Shown: piece after piece, positions 1 through 10,994 of the stretch | Layout of the letters: each line of letters opens with the position of its first letter | How positions within the stretch are numbered: position 1 is the first letter of the stretch | From: Saccharomycopsis fibuligera x Saccharomycopsis cf. fibuligera | Lineage: Eukaryota > Ascomycota > Saccharomycetes > Ascoideales > Saccharomycopsidaceae | Length of the DNA stretch: 64,000 nucleotides | Assembly (NCBI GenBank): GCA_001936135.1 | Contig: CP012819.1 | Location: 1 to 64,000 of the forward strand | Reading direction: 5' to 3' | Notes under the pieces: model-generated | Databases searched by the model: none | What the model was told of the DNA's origin: nothing | The model's input: the letters and a program-made list of their open reading frames with translations, nothing else | Made by a program: the position numbers and the translations under genes

Positions 1-20
1 TTCTCCCCCATATCCTTACT

Positions 21-57
<37 letters not shown>

Positions 58-769
58 ATTTCCCTTTCCAATTCCTTATTCCTCTCCTTCCTCTTCCTAC
101 CTTCCCTCTCTCTCCAAATCTCTTTATTCCCTCCACACTCCATCATATCTCAATCTCATTCTTCCCTCCTCTCTCTCTTTTCTTCTTCTATTTTATAACC
201 TCATCCATAATCTCTTCAATTATATCCTCCTCCACTCCTCTTTCTCCCTTCTTATCTTCTCCTTCCTCCTCTCTTTCTCTCCACTCCCCTCCGTCAAATA
301 TTTTATTTTTCCTCAAAAATAAAAATCTCTTCAATAATTTTTACATCGCTCCCGCCTCACTCTCTACCCTTACCCGTCTTTCATATCCCTCTTACCCATC
401 TTCAAATATATCTTATCTTCTTCTTCACTTCCAATACAATCTCTTGCTCTTTTATCTCCTTATCCCTCACCTTCCTAACATCTCTCTTTACATCTTCTTC
501 GTTCTCTTCTCTTCTTCTCTTTTCTCCCCATCTTACACCTCTTCTCCTATCATATTTACCACTCTTCACTTTCCTCTTCTCTCCTTCTCTTTTCCTCCTC
601 TCAAAATCAATTCGTCCCGCCGCCCTTGCCTACTTTCCCTGCTTCCATCTCATATATAATCAATCCTCCACTTATAACTCCAACTCTATCACTTACCTGC
701 CTTCCACTTTTTTTCTTCTCCCTGTTTTCTTACCTTCCCAACCCCCTTCATTTCTATCTTGTATTATTC
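1..769. other. Pyrimidine-rich gene-free stretch
   Basis: The + strand is almost entirely C and T, with a (CT)n microsatellite near 26-52. Open frames here are long only because all three stop codons need purines; their translations are low-complexity Ser/Leu/Phe/Pro. I see no gene, and no telomere-like repeat at the window edge. Confidence 0.7.
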
Positions 770-3140
770 CCTCATATACCACCCTCCTGCAACTATATAT
801 TACCAATATATTACTTTTCTCTTCTTCCTTTCCACTATTTTCCTACTGTTTGCTTACTAAATTCCCGACACCCTTGCAAAATCTCCTCTATTATTTTCAC
901 ATCTTGTATTGTTTTCTCATCTTCTATTATTTTCTCATCTTCTATTATTTTCTCATCTTGTATTGTTCTCTCACCAATACCTTCCTCCTGCTTCTCCCGT
1001 ATTATTCTCACTTTTTTACTACTTCTCCTACAATCTTATATTACCAACAAATTACTCGTCTGTAACTTCTATTACTACTACTGCCGTACTTCTGCTCTCT
1101 TCCTACTGTTTCCTTACTACCTTCCCAACTCCCTCCCATTGTATCTTGTATTGTTCGCTCACTTCCCACCCTCCTGCCTTTCCAATCTTACCAATATAAT
1201 ATTTCTCTGTAATTTCTATTCTTTCCTCTACCCTTCCGCTGTTCTACTATCTCGACGCCCTTCTGTACTATCTTGTACCATTCTCTAACATACCACCCTC
1301 CTGCCTCTCCCTTATTACTAATATAATACTTTTCTGTCACTTCTATTCTTTCCATTATCTTCCTATTATTTTTACTACCGTCCCAACGCCCTTCCGTACT
1401 ATCTTGTACCATTCTCGAATCTTACCTATATAATATTTTTCTGTCACTTCTTCTCTCTCCACTATCTATCCGCTGTTCTACTACTTCGACGCCCTTCTGT
1501 ACTATCGTGTATCAATCTTTCTCACTTACCACCCTCCTGCCTCCCCAGTATTGCCAATATAATACCTGTCTGCTACTCCTATTATTTTTAATATCGTTTT
1601 CTTACTACCTTCCCGACGCTCTTCCGTTCTGTCGTGTATCAATCTTTCTCACTTACCAGCCTCTTACTTCTCCATATATTACATTTATAATACTTTTTGT
1701 CACTTTCATTCTTTCCATTATTTTCCTATTATTTTTAACACCTTCCCGACACCCTTGCAAAATATCTTGTATCAATTTCTCTCACTTACCACCCTCCTAC
1801 CTGCCCCGTATTGCCAATATAATACCTGTCTGCTACTCCTATTATCTTTTCTATCGTTCTAATACTACTGCAATATATCTTTTCTCTTCTCTCTGTTCTA
1901 TTACCTCGACACCTTTGCTTACCATCATCATAACTACCCCATATTATCAATATAATACTTTTTGTCACTTTTATTCTTTTTCCATTATTTTCATATTATT
2001 TTTAATACCTTCCCGACGCACTTCCCGACGCCCTTGCATACGATCTTCTATTGTTACCTCACAAATACCGTTCTCCTGCGATATTATATTATCAACAAAT
2101 TACTTCTCTGTTACTCCTATCCTTTCCACTACCTTCCTTTTTTTTTCTCTTACTACCTTCCCGACGCCTTTCTGTACTGTGTTGTATCACTTTCTCACAT
2201 ACCACCCGCTACTTTTCCCATATTATCTTTATAATACTTTTCTGTTATCATACTCTTTCCTCTATCTTTCCCCTCTTGTACTATCTCCACATCCTTCTGT
2301 ACTGTATTGTACCGTTGTCTGTCGTAACACCCTTTTACGACTCTATATTACCGATATATTTTTTTGTCGCTACTTTATTCTTTCCATTGTTTTTCCTCTG
2401 TCTTTTCACTTCTTTCCCCACGCACTTTCATACTATCTTGTATCAATCTCTCACTTGCCACCCTTTTACAACTATATATAACCATTGTAATACTTCTCCG
2501 TCGCTCATATTCCATACTGTCTTTACTATCGTTCTACTGCTACTGTACTACGTCTTTTATTCTTTCTACACACTGTTTTATTATCTTCCCGACGCCCTTC
2601 CGTACTGTCATATCAATTTCTCTCACTTACCACCCTCCTGCTGCGATATTATTACCATTATAATACTTTTCTGTAACTTCTATTGTTTTTACTATCTTTT
2701 TACTACTACTTCATACTGTTTTCTCTTCCCCCTGTTCTATTATCTCGACGCCCTTCCCTACTGTCGTACCATTCTCTCACTTACCTCCCTCCTACAACCC
2801 TATATTACCAATTCCATATCTGTCACTCGTACTCTTTCCACTAACTGCCTACTGCTACACTTCCTACTGTTTTCTTACTACCTTCCTGACACTATCCATA
2901 CTTCTTGTATTGCTCTCTTTTACTTACCACCCTTACACCACACGTAAATTGCCAATATAATACCTTTTTGTAACTCGTACTCTTTCCACTGTCTGCCTAC
3001 TGCTACTGCACTACACCATTTCGCTTAATACTGACTTCCTATCTTCCCGACGCTCTTCCTTACTATCTTGTATCAGTCATTATCATACCACCTTTACACC
3101 ACATACATGTTACCAATACAATACCTTTCTTTGTCACTTG
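770..3140. repeat. Degenerate tandem repeat, ~130-150 bp unit
   Basis: A recurring core resembling 'taccaccctcctgc', then a 'ccaatataatac' segment, 'cttctattctttcc' and 'cttcccgacgcccttcc', appears near 778, 1166, 1293, 1430, 1529, 1660, 1789, 1930, 2065, 2204, 2330, 2458, 2630, 2784, 2925 and 3089. Where copies are adjacent the spacing is about 100-170 bp. Copies are clearly related but heavily diverged, with small indels. The + strand stays pyrimidine-rich throughout, so frames of up to ~320 codons stay open by composition alone. This is an old, decayed minisatellite; I know of no function. Confidence 0.75.
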
Positions 3141-4490
3141 TTCTATATTTACTATCTTCCCTCCACCCTTACAATATCAAGCTATTTCTGCCTATTCTCT
3201 TTATACCCACTTCTGCCTGTTATCTGCACATTCTGCTCGTACTCTTCCTTTTGTATTTGCATATCGTCCGTTTGTTTCCCTTTGCCTTTGCTCCATCCTA
3301 TTTTTTGACTCTCTGAAAGCTTTACATAAAATCACTGTTTTTTTTTTTCACTTTTTTCTCTGCTCTATTATCACTGCTGCACTAATATTACTGCTACAGT
3401 ATTGTTCTTACTAATTCTCTCGTGTTTTTCTTTTTATACTTCTTCCTTATTTCCCCACACAACTTGCACCGCACTGTCCCACTTGTTTTCCAGCTGATGC
3501 TCTTTGCTTCTGACAAGCATAAATATTTTCTCAACTTATTACCTGAACGCTGCTCTTGCTCCACTTCATCGCTTTTTTTCTCATCTATCCGATATCCTAA
3601 ACTCTATAAACGCATCGCGTTTTGTCTTGTCTTGCTCCCCAGCGACTCTTACACCCTGCCCTTAGCCGATATATACACTAGCTGCTGCCTTTTTCTCACC
3701 CTGAACTGTCTCCTTTCCATATTCCAATCGTTTTTATGTTTTTTCTTCTGTGATCTTGCCTGTTCTCAGCGCATATTCTTAACCTCCGCCAATATATTCG
3801 CTGCTTGTGTGTTGCTTTTTTTGTGTTCTCGTCATCGACATTGTCCTTGACAGCTTGATATTTACCGTTTTTTTTTTTTTTTTTTTTTTTTTCATTTTCA
3901 TTATATATTGTTTCTCAGCAACCATAAATTGTCCAACCCTAGCCATCACTCTAATAGCTTCTTACTTGACAAGCGTGTTAACTAATTGACGTTGCACAGA
4001 ATCTGTCTTCACACCGCTCTCTTGCCTGCTCCAATCTCAATTCCGACCATCTCCAATTGTATACAACCCTTTATTAATTACCTTTTGCGTACTCGATGCA
4101 ATTACTACTTCTGCCCCCTTGTCACCTACCATTTTAGTCTGTTACAATAACTTCCCCTTTCTTTACAACACCCATCCTTTTATACCTCCTGTGCGTCCTT
4201 TCAGTACTTGTTCACCACGATCCGTCCCACCTGCAGTATCGTGATTGTTTTTCATTATTAAGTGCTTGACCTTGATCCACACTTCTGACCCTTTGCTTTG
4301 TTTTTATAATACGATTATCTAACTTTATTTTATTTTTACACCCGTGTTATATGTTACTAAAGTAAAGCTCATAATGCTATTTTGCTCCTGTTCACTACCT
4401 TTGTCTGTGCCCGCATTCCCACCATATTAGCTGCATACTACCTCGTTTTTCTTCCCCATGTTCTATCCATGATCTTCCCGACATGCATAA
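3141..4490. other. Gene-free T/C-rich DNA with homopolymer runs
   Basis: No convincing ORF, RNA gene or clear repeat. Homopolymer T tracts lie near 3338 and around 3870-3892. The pyrimidine bias weakens gradually toward the start of the duplicated block at 4491. Confidence 0.6.
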
Positions 4491-6224
4491 TGCAATCCAG
4501 CCTCGTAGCTCTATCTCTCTCTGTGTGTGTCACTCACCACCCTCAAACATCCGTTGTAGCAGCTCAAATCTCTGATAATTTGACAGCCTCCGACTTGCCT
4601 GTTAAATTATGATCTTCAAATATTACAAGCAGTGAGTGCCTTGCATTTTTATTTCACCATTGTGTGCGCGACCATAACAGCTCCTCCAAGAAGTATACTA
4701 CTCTAGCACATTCTGCTAAAAAGTTTTTTTTTTTTTTTTTTTATTGTTTTTTTTTGACCATTTAGCTTGCTAATCTCTACGCATACCTTGACGTTACATT
4801 ATCTTAATCGTTTCACCTGTTATCATTTACTGTTTATAGCAATTGCAAAAATTACTTGAGTGTAAAGCAATGTTTTTTTTCGCCTTCTTGTCTCGTTTGA
4901 GCTACTCTCGGGAAGCTGAGATGCATTGTGTCATTCAAGCACGATACACTTCACTAACTAGCACTTACTATTTCTGCCACTTCGATATCCAAGTAAGCAA
5001 TATCAAACTGCATCTGTACTATTTTCTCTAGCTCTGCTGATCTGCCTCCACAGCAATGTACAAAACAACGCCGATAACAAAACCGTCACCCTTCGTCACC
5101 TTCCATCACCCATTTAGAATATCCCATCTTTGACTTTATACAAAACCAATCCAGTGCCTACTACCGTCCCAACATGCAACACATATGTGCCTCTTATAAC
5201 TACCACATCAGCTGTAGATTGCATTGTTTATTGTCCTTGTATTCTGTCTTTGATCCTCCGATCGCCTTGTTTGTCTTCTTGCCACATCTAAAGCTGTTGC
5301 CACTACTTTTTCTAGATTAGCTGATCCGAGCTGCCAACTAAACAGTATGCAGAGAAGATCACCGATATCAATGAGTAGTTGCCTACGCCCAATGTACAAT
5401 AACAGCACTGCACACGAGTTAAGCCATAGTATACGTTTTTTAGCCTCCTCTGTGCTACAACTCAATCTTACTCCGGTGCTTTTTAATTTTATCTTTTTCA
5501 CATATTCTACTGTGCTATCTATAGTATCTTGACACTTTCTCAGCCGATTCTTCAGCTGCTTCTTTCATACAAATGAAACTCAAATATCGCAAAATATGCC
5601 AACCAGCAGTGCCATCATCTAAACCAACCGTTTATTGCGAAACACTTGACTCCAACAAAAAACCAGAAGAACACAGACAAAGTTTGCCCATGCTCCAGCC
5701 TCTGCTTGAACTGCTTTATCTGACAATGCGCTACTTACAATCATCCAACTGACATCAAAGTCTAGCAATTCAACTAATATATGAACCACCGGCAAATATG
5801 TATGTGCTCTCAAACATAGTTATCCTTTTCCACAGACCGGTTGTGGCGTTGTTATTCATTCGGTGCATCATTATGTGACATCTTGTAGAGCATAGATACA
5901 TTGTTCCCCCGGTATGTACAAGAGAAAAGCAATACATATGAATGCACTATGTAAGAACAGTCCACCAGAAGACACAAAAAGCCAGTAGGCCGCGACACAG
6001 CGCAAACAGCTATACAACAAAGGAAAACTGAATATTAGATTATGTATAAAATCTGCAAGTGGATAAATAGGGAAACTGAGGGAGAAGATCCTGCATGGAG
6101 ATAATCCGGTTGAGCGCGGAGAAAACATGCGGTTCGGCGCGACTAGTACAAAACAGGGAAAATCACGGAATTTTGGTTTGGCGACAAGTAAGGGAAAATT
6201 TGGTTCGGGGCCAACGCTGCAGTA
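4491..6224. repeat. Duplicated block, left copy
   Basis: This ~1.7 kb sequence recurs in diverged form at 10995-12886. Shared landmarks are 'tgcaatccagcct' at its start, the (GT)n-like 'ctctctctgtgtgtgt', a long T tract near 4727, 'caacacatatgtgcctc', 'catcattatgtgaca', and a final ~200 bp that is nearly identical and ends in 'gctgcagta'. It contains 112 bp (5048-5159) missing from the right copy. I see no credible gene: the short frames differ between the copies and resemble no family I know. It abuts the 265 bp array directly. Confidence 0.8.
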
Positions 6225-9200
6225 GGATGACCGAGGAAGGGGATGGGCGAGAAAATGGTGGAAAAAGCCAGAACAAATACTATGGATGGCGTAGATTGAA
6301 ACTAGAGAACACACTACAGGCTACTTAGCAGATTTAGACGAGTATATAGGGCAAAAAGCTGGGCGAGGTGGTTCGGGGGACCAGGTAGCGGTGGATTGGC
6401 GGAACCCATAGTAAAGAGGGATTTTGGCGAGGAGGCGGTTGGGGGGATAGTATGTGAAAAGTGCGGTTGGGGGCCAAAGCGGGCAAGTAGGATGACCGAG
6501 GAAGGGGATGGGCGAGAAAATGGTGGAAAAAGCCAGAACAAATACTATGGATGGCGTAGATTGAAACTAGAGAACACACTACAGGCTACTTAGCAGATTT
6601 AGACGTGTATATAGGGCAAAAAGCTGGGCGAGGTGGTTCGGGGGACCAGGTAGCGGTGGATTGGCGGAACCCATAGTAAAGAGGGATTTTGGCGAGGAGG
6701 CGGTTGGGGGGATAGTATGTGAAAAGTGCGGTTGGGGGCCAAAGCGGGCAAGTAGGATGACCGAGGAAGGGGATGGGCGAGAAAATGGTGGAAAAAGCCA
6801 GAACAAATACTATGGATGGCGTAGATTGAAACTAGAGAACACACTACAGGCTACTTAGCAGATTTAGACGTGTATATAGGGCAAAAAGCTGGGCGAGGTG
6901 GTTCGGGGGACCAGGTAGCGGTGGATTGGCGGAACCCATAGTAAAGAGGGATTTTGGCGAGGAGGCGGTTGGGGGGATAGTATGTGAAAAGTGCGGTTGG
7001 GGGCCAAAGCGGGCAAGTAGGATGACCGAGGAAGGGGATGGGCGAGAAAATGGTGGAAAAAGCCAGAACAAATACTATGGATGGCGTAGATTGAAACTAG
7101 AGAACACACTACAGGCTACTTAGCAGATTTAGACGAGTATATAGGGCAAAAAGCTGGGCGAGGTGGTTCGGGGGACCAGGTAGCGGTGGATTGGCGGAAC
7201 CCATAGTAAAGAGGGATTTTGGCGAGGAGGCGGTTGGGGGGATAGTATGTGAAAAGTGCGGTTGGGGGCCAAAGCGGGCAAGTAGGATGACCGAGGAAGG
7301 GGATGGGCGAGAAAATGGTGGAAAAAGCCAGAACAAATACTATGGATGGCGTAGATTGAAACTAGAGAACACACTACAGGCTACTTAGCAGATTTAGACG
7401 TGTATATAGGGCAAAAAGCTGGGCGAGGTGGTTCGGGGGACCAGGTAGCGGTGGATTGGCGGAACCCATAGTAAAGAGGGATTTTGGCGAGGAGGCGGTT
7501 GGGGGGATAGTATGTGAAAAGTGCGGTTGGGGGCCAAAGCGGGCAAGTAGGATGACCGAGGAAGGGGATGGGCGAGAAAATGGTGGAAAAAGCCAGAACA
7601 AATACTATGGATGGCGTAGATTGAAACTAGAGAACACACTACAGGCTACTTAGCAGATTTAGACGAGTATATAGGGCAAAAAGCTGGGCGAGGTGGTTCG
7701 GGGGACCAGGTAGCGGTGGATTGGCGGAACCCATAGTAAAGAGGGATTTTGGCGAGGAGGCGGTTGGGGGGATAGTATGTGAAAAGTGCGGTTGGGGGCC
7801 AAAGCGGGCAAGTAGGATGACCGAGGAAGGGGATGGGCGAGAAAATGGTGGAAAAAGCCAGAACAAATACTATGGATGGCGTAGATTGAAACTAGAGAAC
7901 ACACTACAGGCTACTTAGCAGATTTAGACGAGTATATAGGGCAAAAAGCTGGGCGAGGTGGTTCGGGGGACCAGGTAGCGGTGGATTGGCGGAACCCATA
8001 GTAAAGAGGGATTTTGGCGAGGAGGCGGTTGGGGGGATAGTATGTGAAAAGTGCGGTTGGGGGCCAAAGCGGGCAAGTAGGATGACCGAGGAAGGGGATG
8101 GGCGAGAAAATGGTGGAAAAAGCCAGAACAAATACTATGGATGGCGTAGATTGAAACTAGAGAACACACTACAGGCTACTTAGCAGATTTAGACGTGTAT
8201 ATAGGGCAAAAAGCTGGGCGAGGTGGTTCGGGGGACCAGGTAGCGGTGGATTGGCGGAACCCATAGTAAAGAGGGATTTTGGCGAGGAGGCGGTTGGGGG
8301 GATAGTATGTGAAAAGTGCGGTTGGGGGCCAAAGCGGGCAAGTAGGATGACCGAGGAAGGGGATGGGCGAGAAAATGGTGGAAAAAGCCAGAACAAATAC
8401 TATGGATGGCGTAGATTGAAACTAGAGAACACACTACAGGCTACTTAGCAGATTTAGACGTGTATATAGGGCAAAAAGCTGGGCGAGGTGGTTCGGGGGA
8501 CCAGGTAGCGGTGGATTGGCGGAACCCATAGTAAAGAGGGATTTTGGCGAGGAGGCGGTTGGGGGGATAGTATGTGAAAAGTGCGGTTGGGGGCCAAAGC
8601 GGGCAAGTAGGATGACCGAGGAAGGGGATGGGCGAGAAAATGGTGGAAAAAGCCAGAACAAATACTATGGATGGCGTAGATTGAAACTAGAGAACACACT
8701 ACAGGCTACTTAGCAGATTTAGACGTGTATATAGGGCAAAAAGCTGGGCGAGGTGGTTCGGGGGACCAGGTAGCGGTGGATTGGCGGAACCCATAGTAAA
8801 GAGGGATTTTGGCGAGGAGGCGGTTGGGGGGATAGTATGTGAAAAGTGCGGTTGGGGGCCAAAGCGGGCAAGTAGGATGACCGAGGAAGGGGATGGGCGA
8901 GAAAATGGTGGAAAAAGCCAGAACAAATACTATGGATGGCGTAGATTGAAACTAGAGAACACACTACAGGCTACTTAGCAGATTTAGACGTGTATATAGG
9001 GCAAAAAGCTGGGCGAGGTGGTTCGGGGGACCAGGTAGCGGTGGATTGGCGGAACCCATAGTAAAGAGGGATTTTGGCGAGGAGGCGGTTGGGGGGATAG
9101 TATGTGAAAAGTGCGGTTGGGGGCCAAAGCGGGCAAGTAGGATGACCGAGGAAGGGGATGGGCGAGAAAATGGTGGAAAAAGCCAGAACAAATACTATGG

Positions 9201-10994
9201 ATGGCGTAGATTGAAACTAGAGAACACACTACAGGCTACTTAGCAGATTTAGACGAGTATATAGGGCAAAAAGCTGGGCGAGGTGGTTCGGGGGACCAGG
9301 TAGCGGTGGATTGGCGGAACCCATAGTAAAGAGGGATTTTGGCGAGGAGGCGGTTGGGGGGATAGTATGTGAAAAGTGCGGTTGGGGGCCAAAGCGGGCA
9401 AGTAGGATGACCGAGGAAGGGGATGGGCGAGAAAATGGTGGAAAAAGCCAGAACAAATACTATGGATGGCGTAGATTGAAACTAGAGAACACACTACAGG
9501 CTACTTAGCAGATTTAGACGTGTATATAGGGCAAAAAGCTGGGCGAGGTGGTTCGGGGGACCAGGTAGCGGTGGATTGGCGGAACCCATAGTAAAGAGGG
9601 ATTTTGGCGAGGAGGCGGTTGGGGGGATAGTATGTGAAAAGTGCGGTTGGGGGCCAAAGCGGGCAAGTAGGATGACCGAGGAAGGGGATGGGCGAGAAAA
9701 TGGTGGAAAAAGCCAGAACAAATACTATGGATGGCGTAGATTGAAACTAGAGAACACACTACAGGCTACTTAGCAGATTTAGACGTGTATATAGGGCAAA
9801 AAGCTGGGCGAGGTGGTTCGGGGGACCAGGTAGCGGTGGATTGGCGGAACCCATAGTAAAGAGGGATTTTGGCGAGGAGGCGGTTGGGGGGATAGTATGT
9901 GAAAAGTGCGGTTGGGGGCCAAAGCGGGCAAGTAGGATGACCGAGGAAGGGGATGGGCGAGAAAATGGTGGAAAAAGCCAGAACAAATACTATGGATGGC
10001 GTAGATTGAAACTAGAGAACACACTACAGGCTACTTAGCAGATTTAGACGTGTATATAGGGCAAAAAGCTGGGCGAGGTGGTTCGGGGGACCAGGTAGCG
10101 GTGGATTGGCGGAACCCATAGTAAAGAGGGATTTTGGCGAGGAGGCGGTTGGGGGGATAGTATGTGAAAAGTGCGGTTGGGGGCCAAAGCGGGCAAGTAG
10201 GATGACCGAGGAAGGGGATGGGCGAGAAAATGGTGGAAAAAGCCAGAACAAATACTATGGATGGCGTAGATTGAAACTAGAGAACACACTACAGGCTACT
10301 TAGCAGATTTAGACGTGTATATAGGGCAAAAAGCTGGGCGAGGTGGTTCGGGGGACCAGGTAGCGGTGGATTGGCGGAACCCATAGTAAAGAGGGATTTT
10401 GGCGAGGAGGCGGTTGGGGGGATAGTATGTGAAAAGTGCGGTTGGGGGCCAAAGCGGGCAAGTAGGATGACCGAGGAAGGGGATGGGCGAGAAAATGGTG
10501 GAAAAAGCCAGAACAAATACTATGGATGGCGTAGATTGAAACTAGAGAACACACTACAGGCTACTTAGCAGATTTAGACGTGTATATAGGGCAAAAAGCT
10601 GGGCGAGGTGGTTCGGGGGACCAGGTAGCGGTGGATTGGCGGAACCCATAGTAAAGAGGGATTTTGGCGAGGAGGCGGTTGGGGGGATAGTATGTGAAAA
10701 GTGCGGTTGGGGGCCAAAGCGGGCAAGTAGGATGACCGAGGAAGGGGATGGGCGAGAAAATGGTGGAAAAAGCCAGAACAAATACTATGGATGGCGTAGA
10801 TTGAAACTAGAGAACACACTACAGGCTACTTAGCAGATTTAGACGTGTATATAGGGCAAAAAGCTGGGCGAGGTGGTTCGGGGGACCAGGTAGCGGTGGA
10901 TTGGCGGAACCCATAGTAAAGAGGGATTTTGGCGAGGAGGCGGTTGGGGGGATAGTATGTGAAAAGTGCGGTTGGGGGCCAAAGCGGGCAAGTA
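6225..10994. repeat. 265-bp tandem array, 18 copies
   Basis: Exactly 4770 bp, which is 18 x 265. Each unit starts 'ggatgaccgagg' and ends 'gcgggcaagta'. Copies look identical by eye except for one A/T site in 'agacg[a/t]gtatatag' (6341 + 265n). The unit is G-skewed on the + strand, with runs such as 'ggcgaggaggcggttggggg' and 'ggttcgggggacc', and contains 'gtatatag'. Since 265 = 3x88+1, the frame shifts every unit, so the recurrent 65-, 75- and 81-codon frames cannot form a long protein and are probably chance. It is flanked by direct copies of one block. The near-zero divergence implies recent amplification or ongoing homogenisation. Function unknown. Confidence 0.97.

Noticed and set aside
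1-120. Telomere or chromosome end at the left edge
   Set aside because: The start is (CT)n-rich, but I see no repeated G-rich telomeric unit, so the left edge cannot be called a telomere.
626-2947. Several long plus-strand ORFs (up to ~320 codons) in the left region
   Set aside because: They exist because the strand has almost no purines and so no stop codons. The translations are low-complexity and several overlap in different frames.
6314-10833. Dozens of near-identical 65-, 75- and 81-codon ORFs on both strands
   Set aside because: One set per 265 bp unit. The unit is not a multiple of 3, the frames overlap on both strands, and no domain is visible, so they are by-products of the repeat.
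6225-10994. CRISPR-like array
   Set aside because: Units are contiguous 265-mers with no variable spacers, and the genome is eukaryotic.
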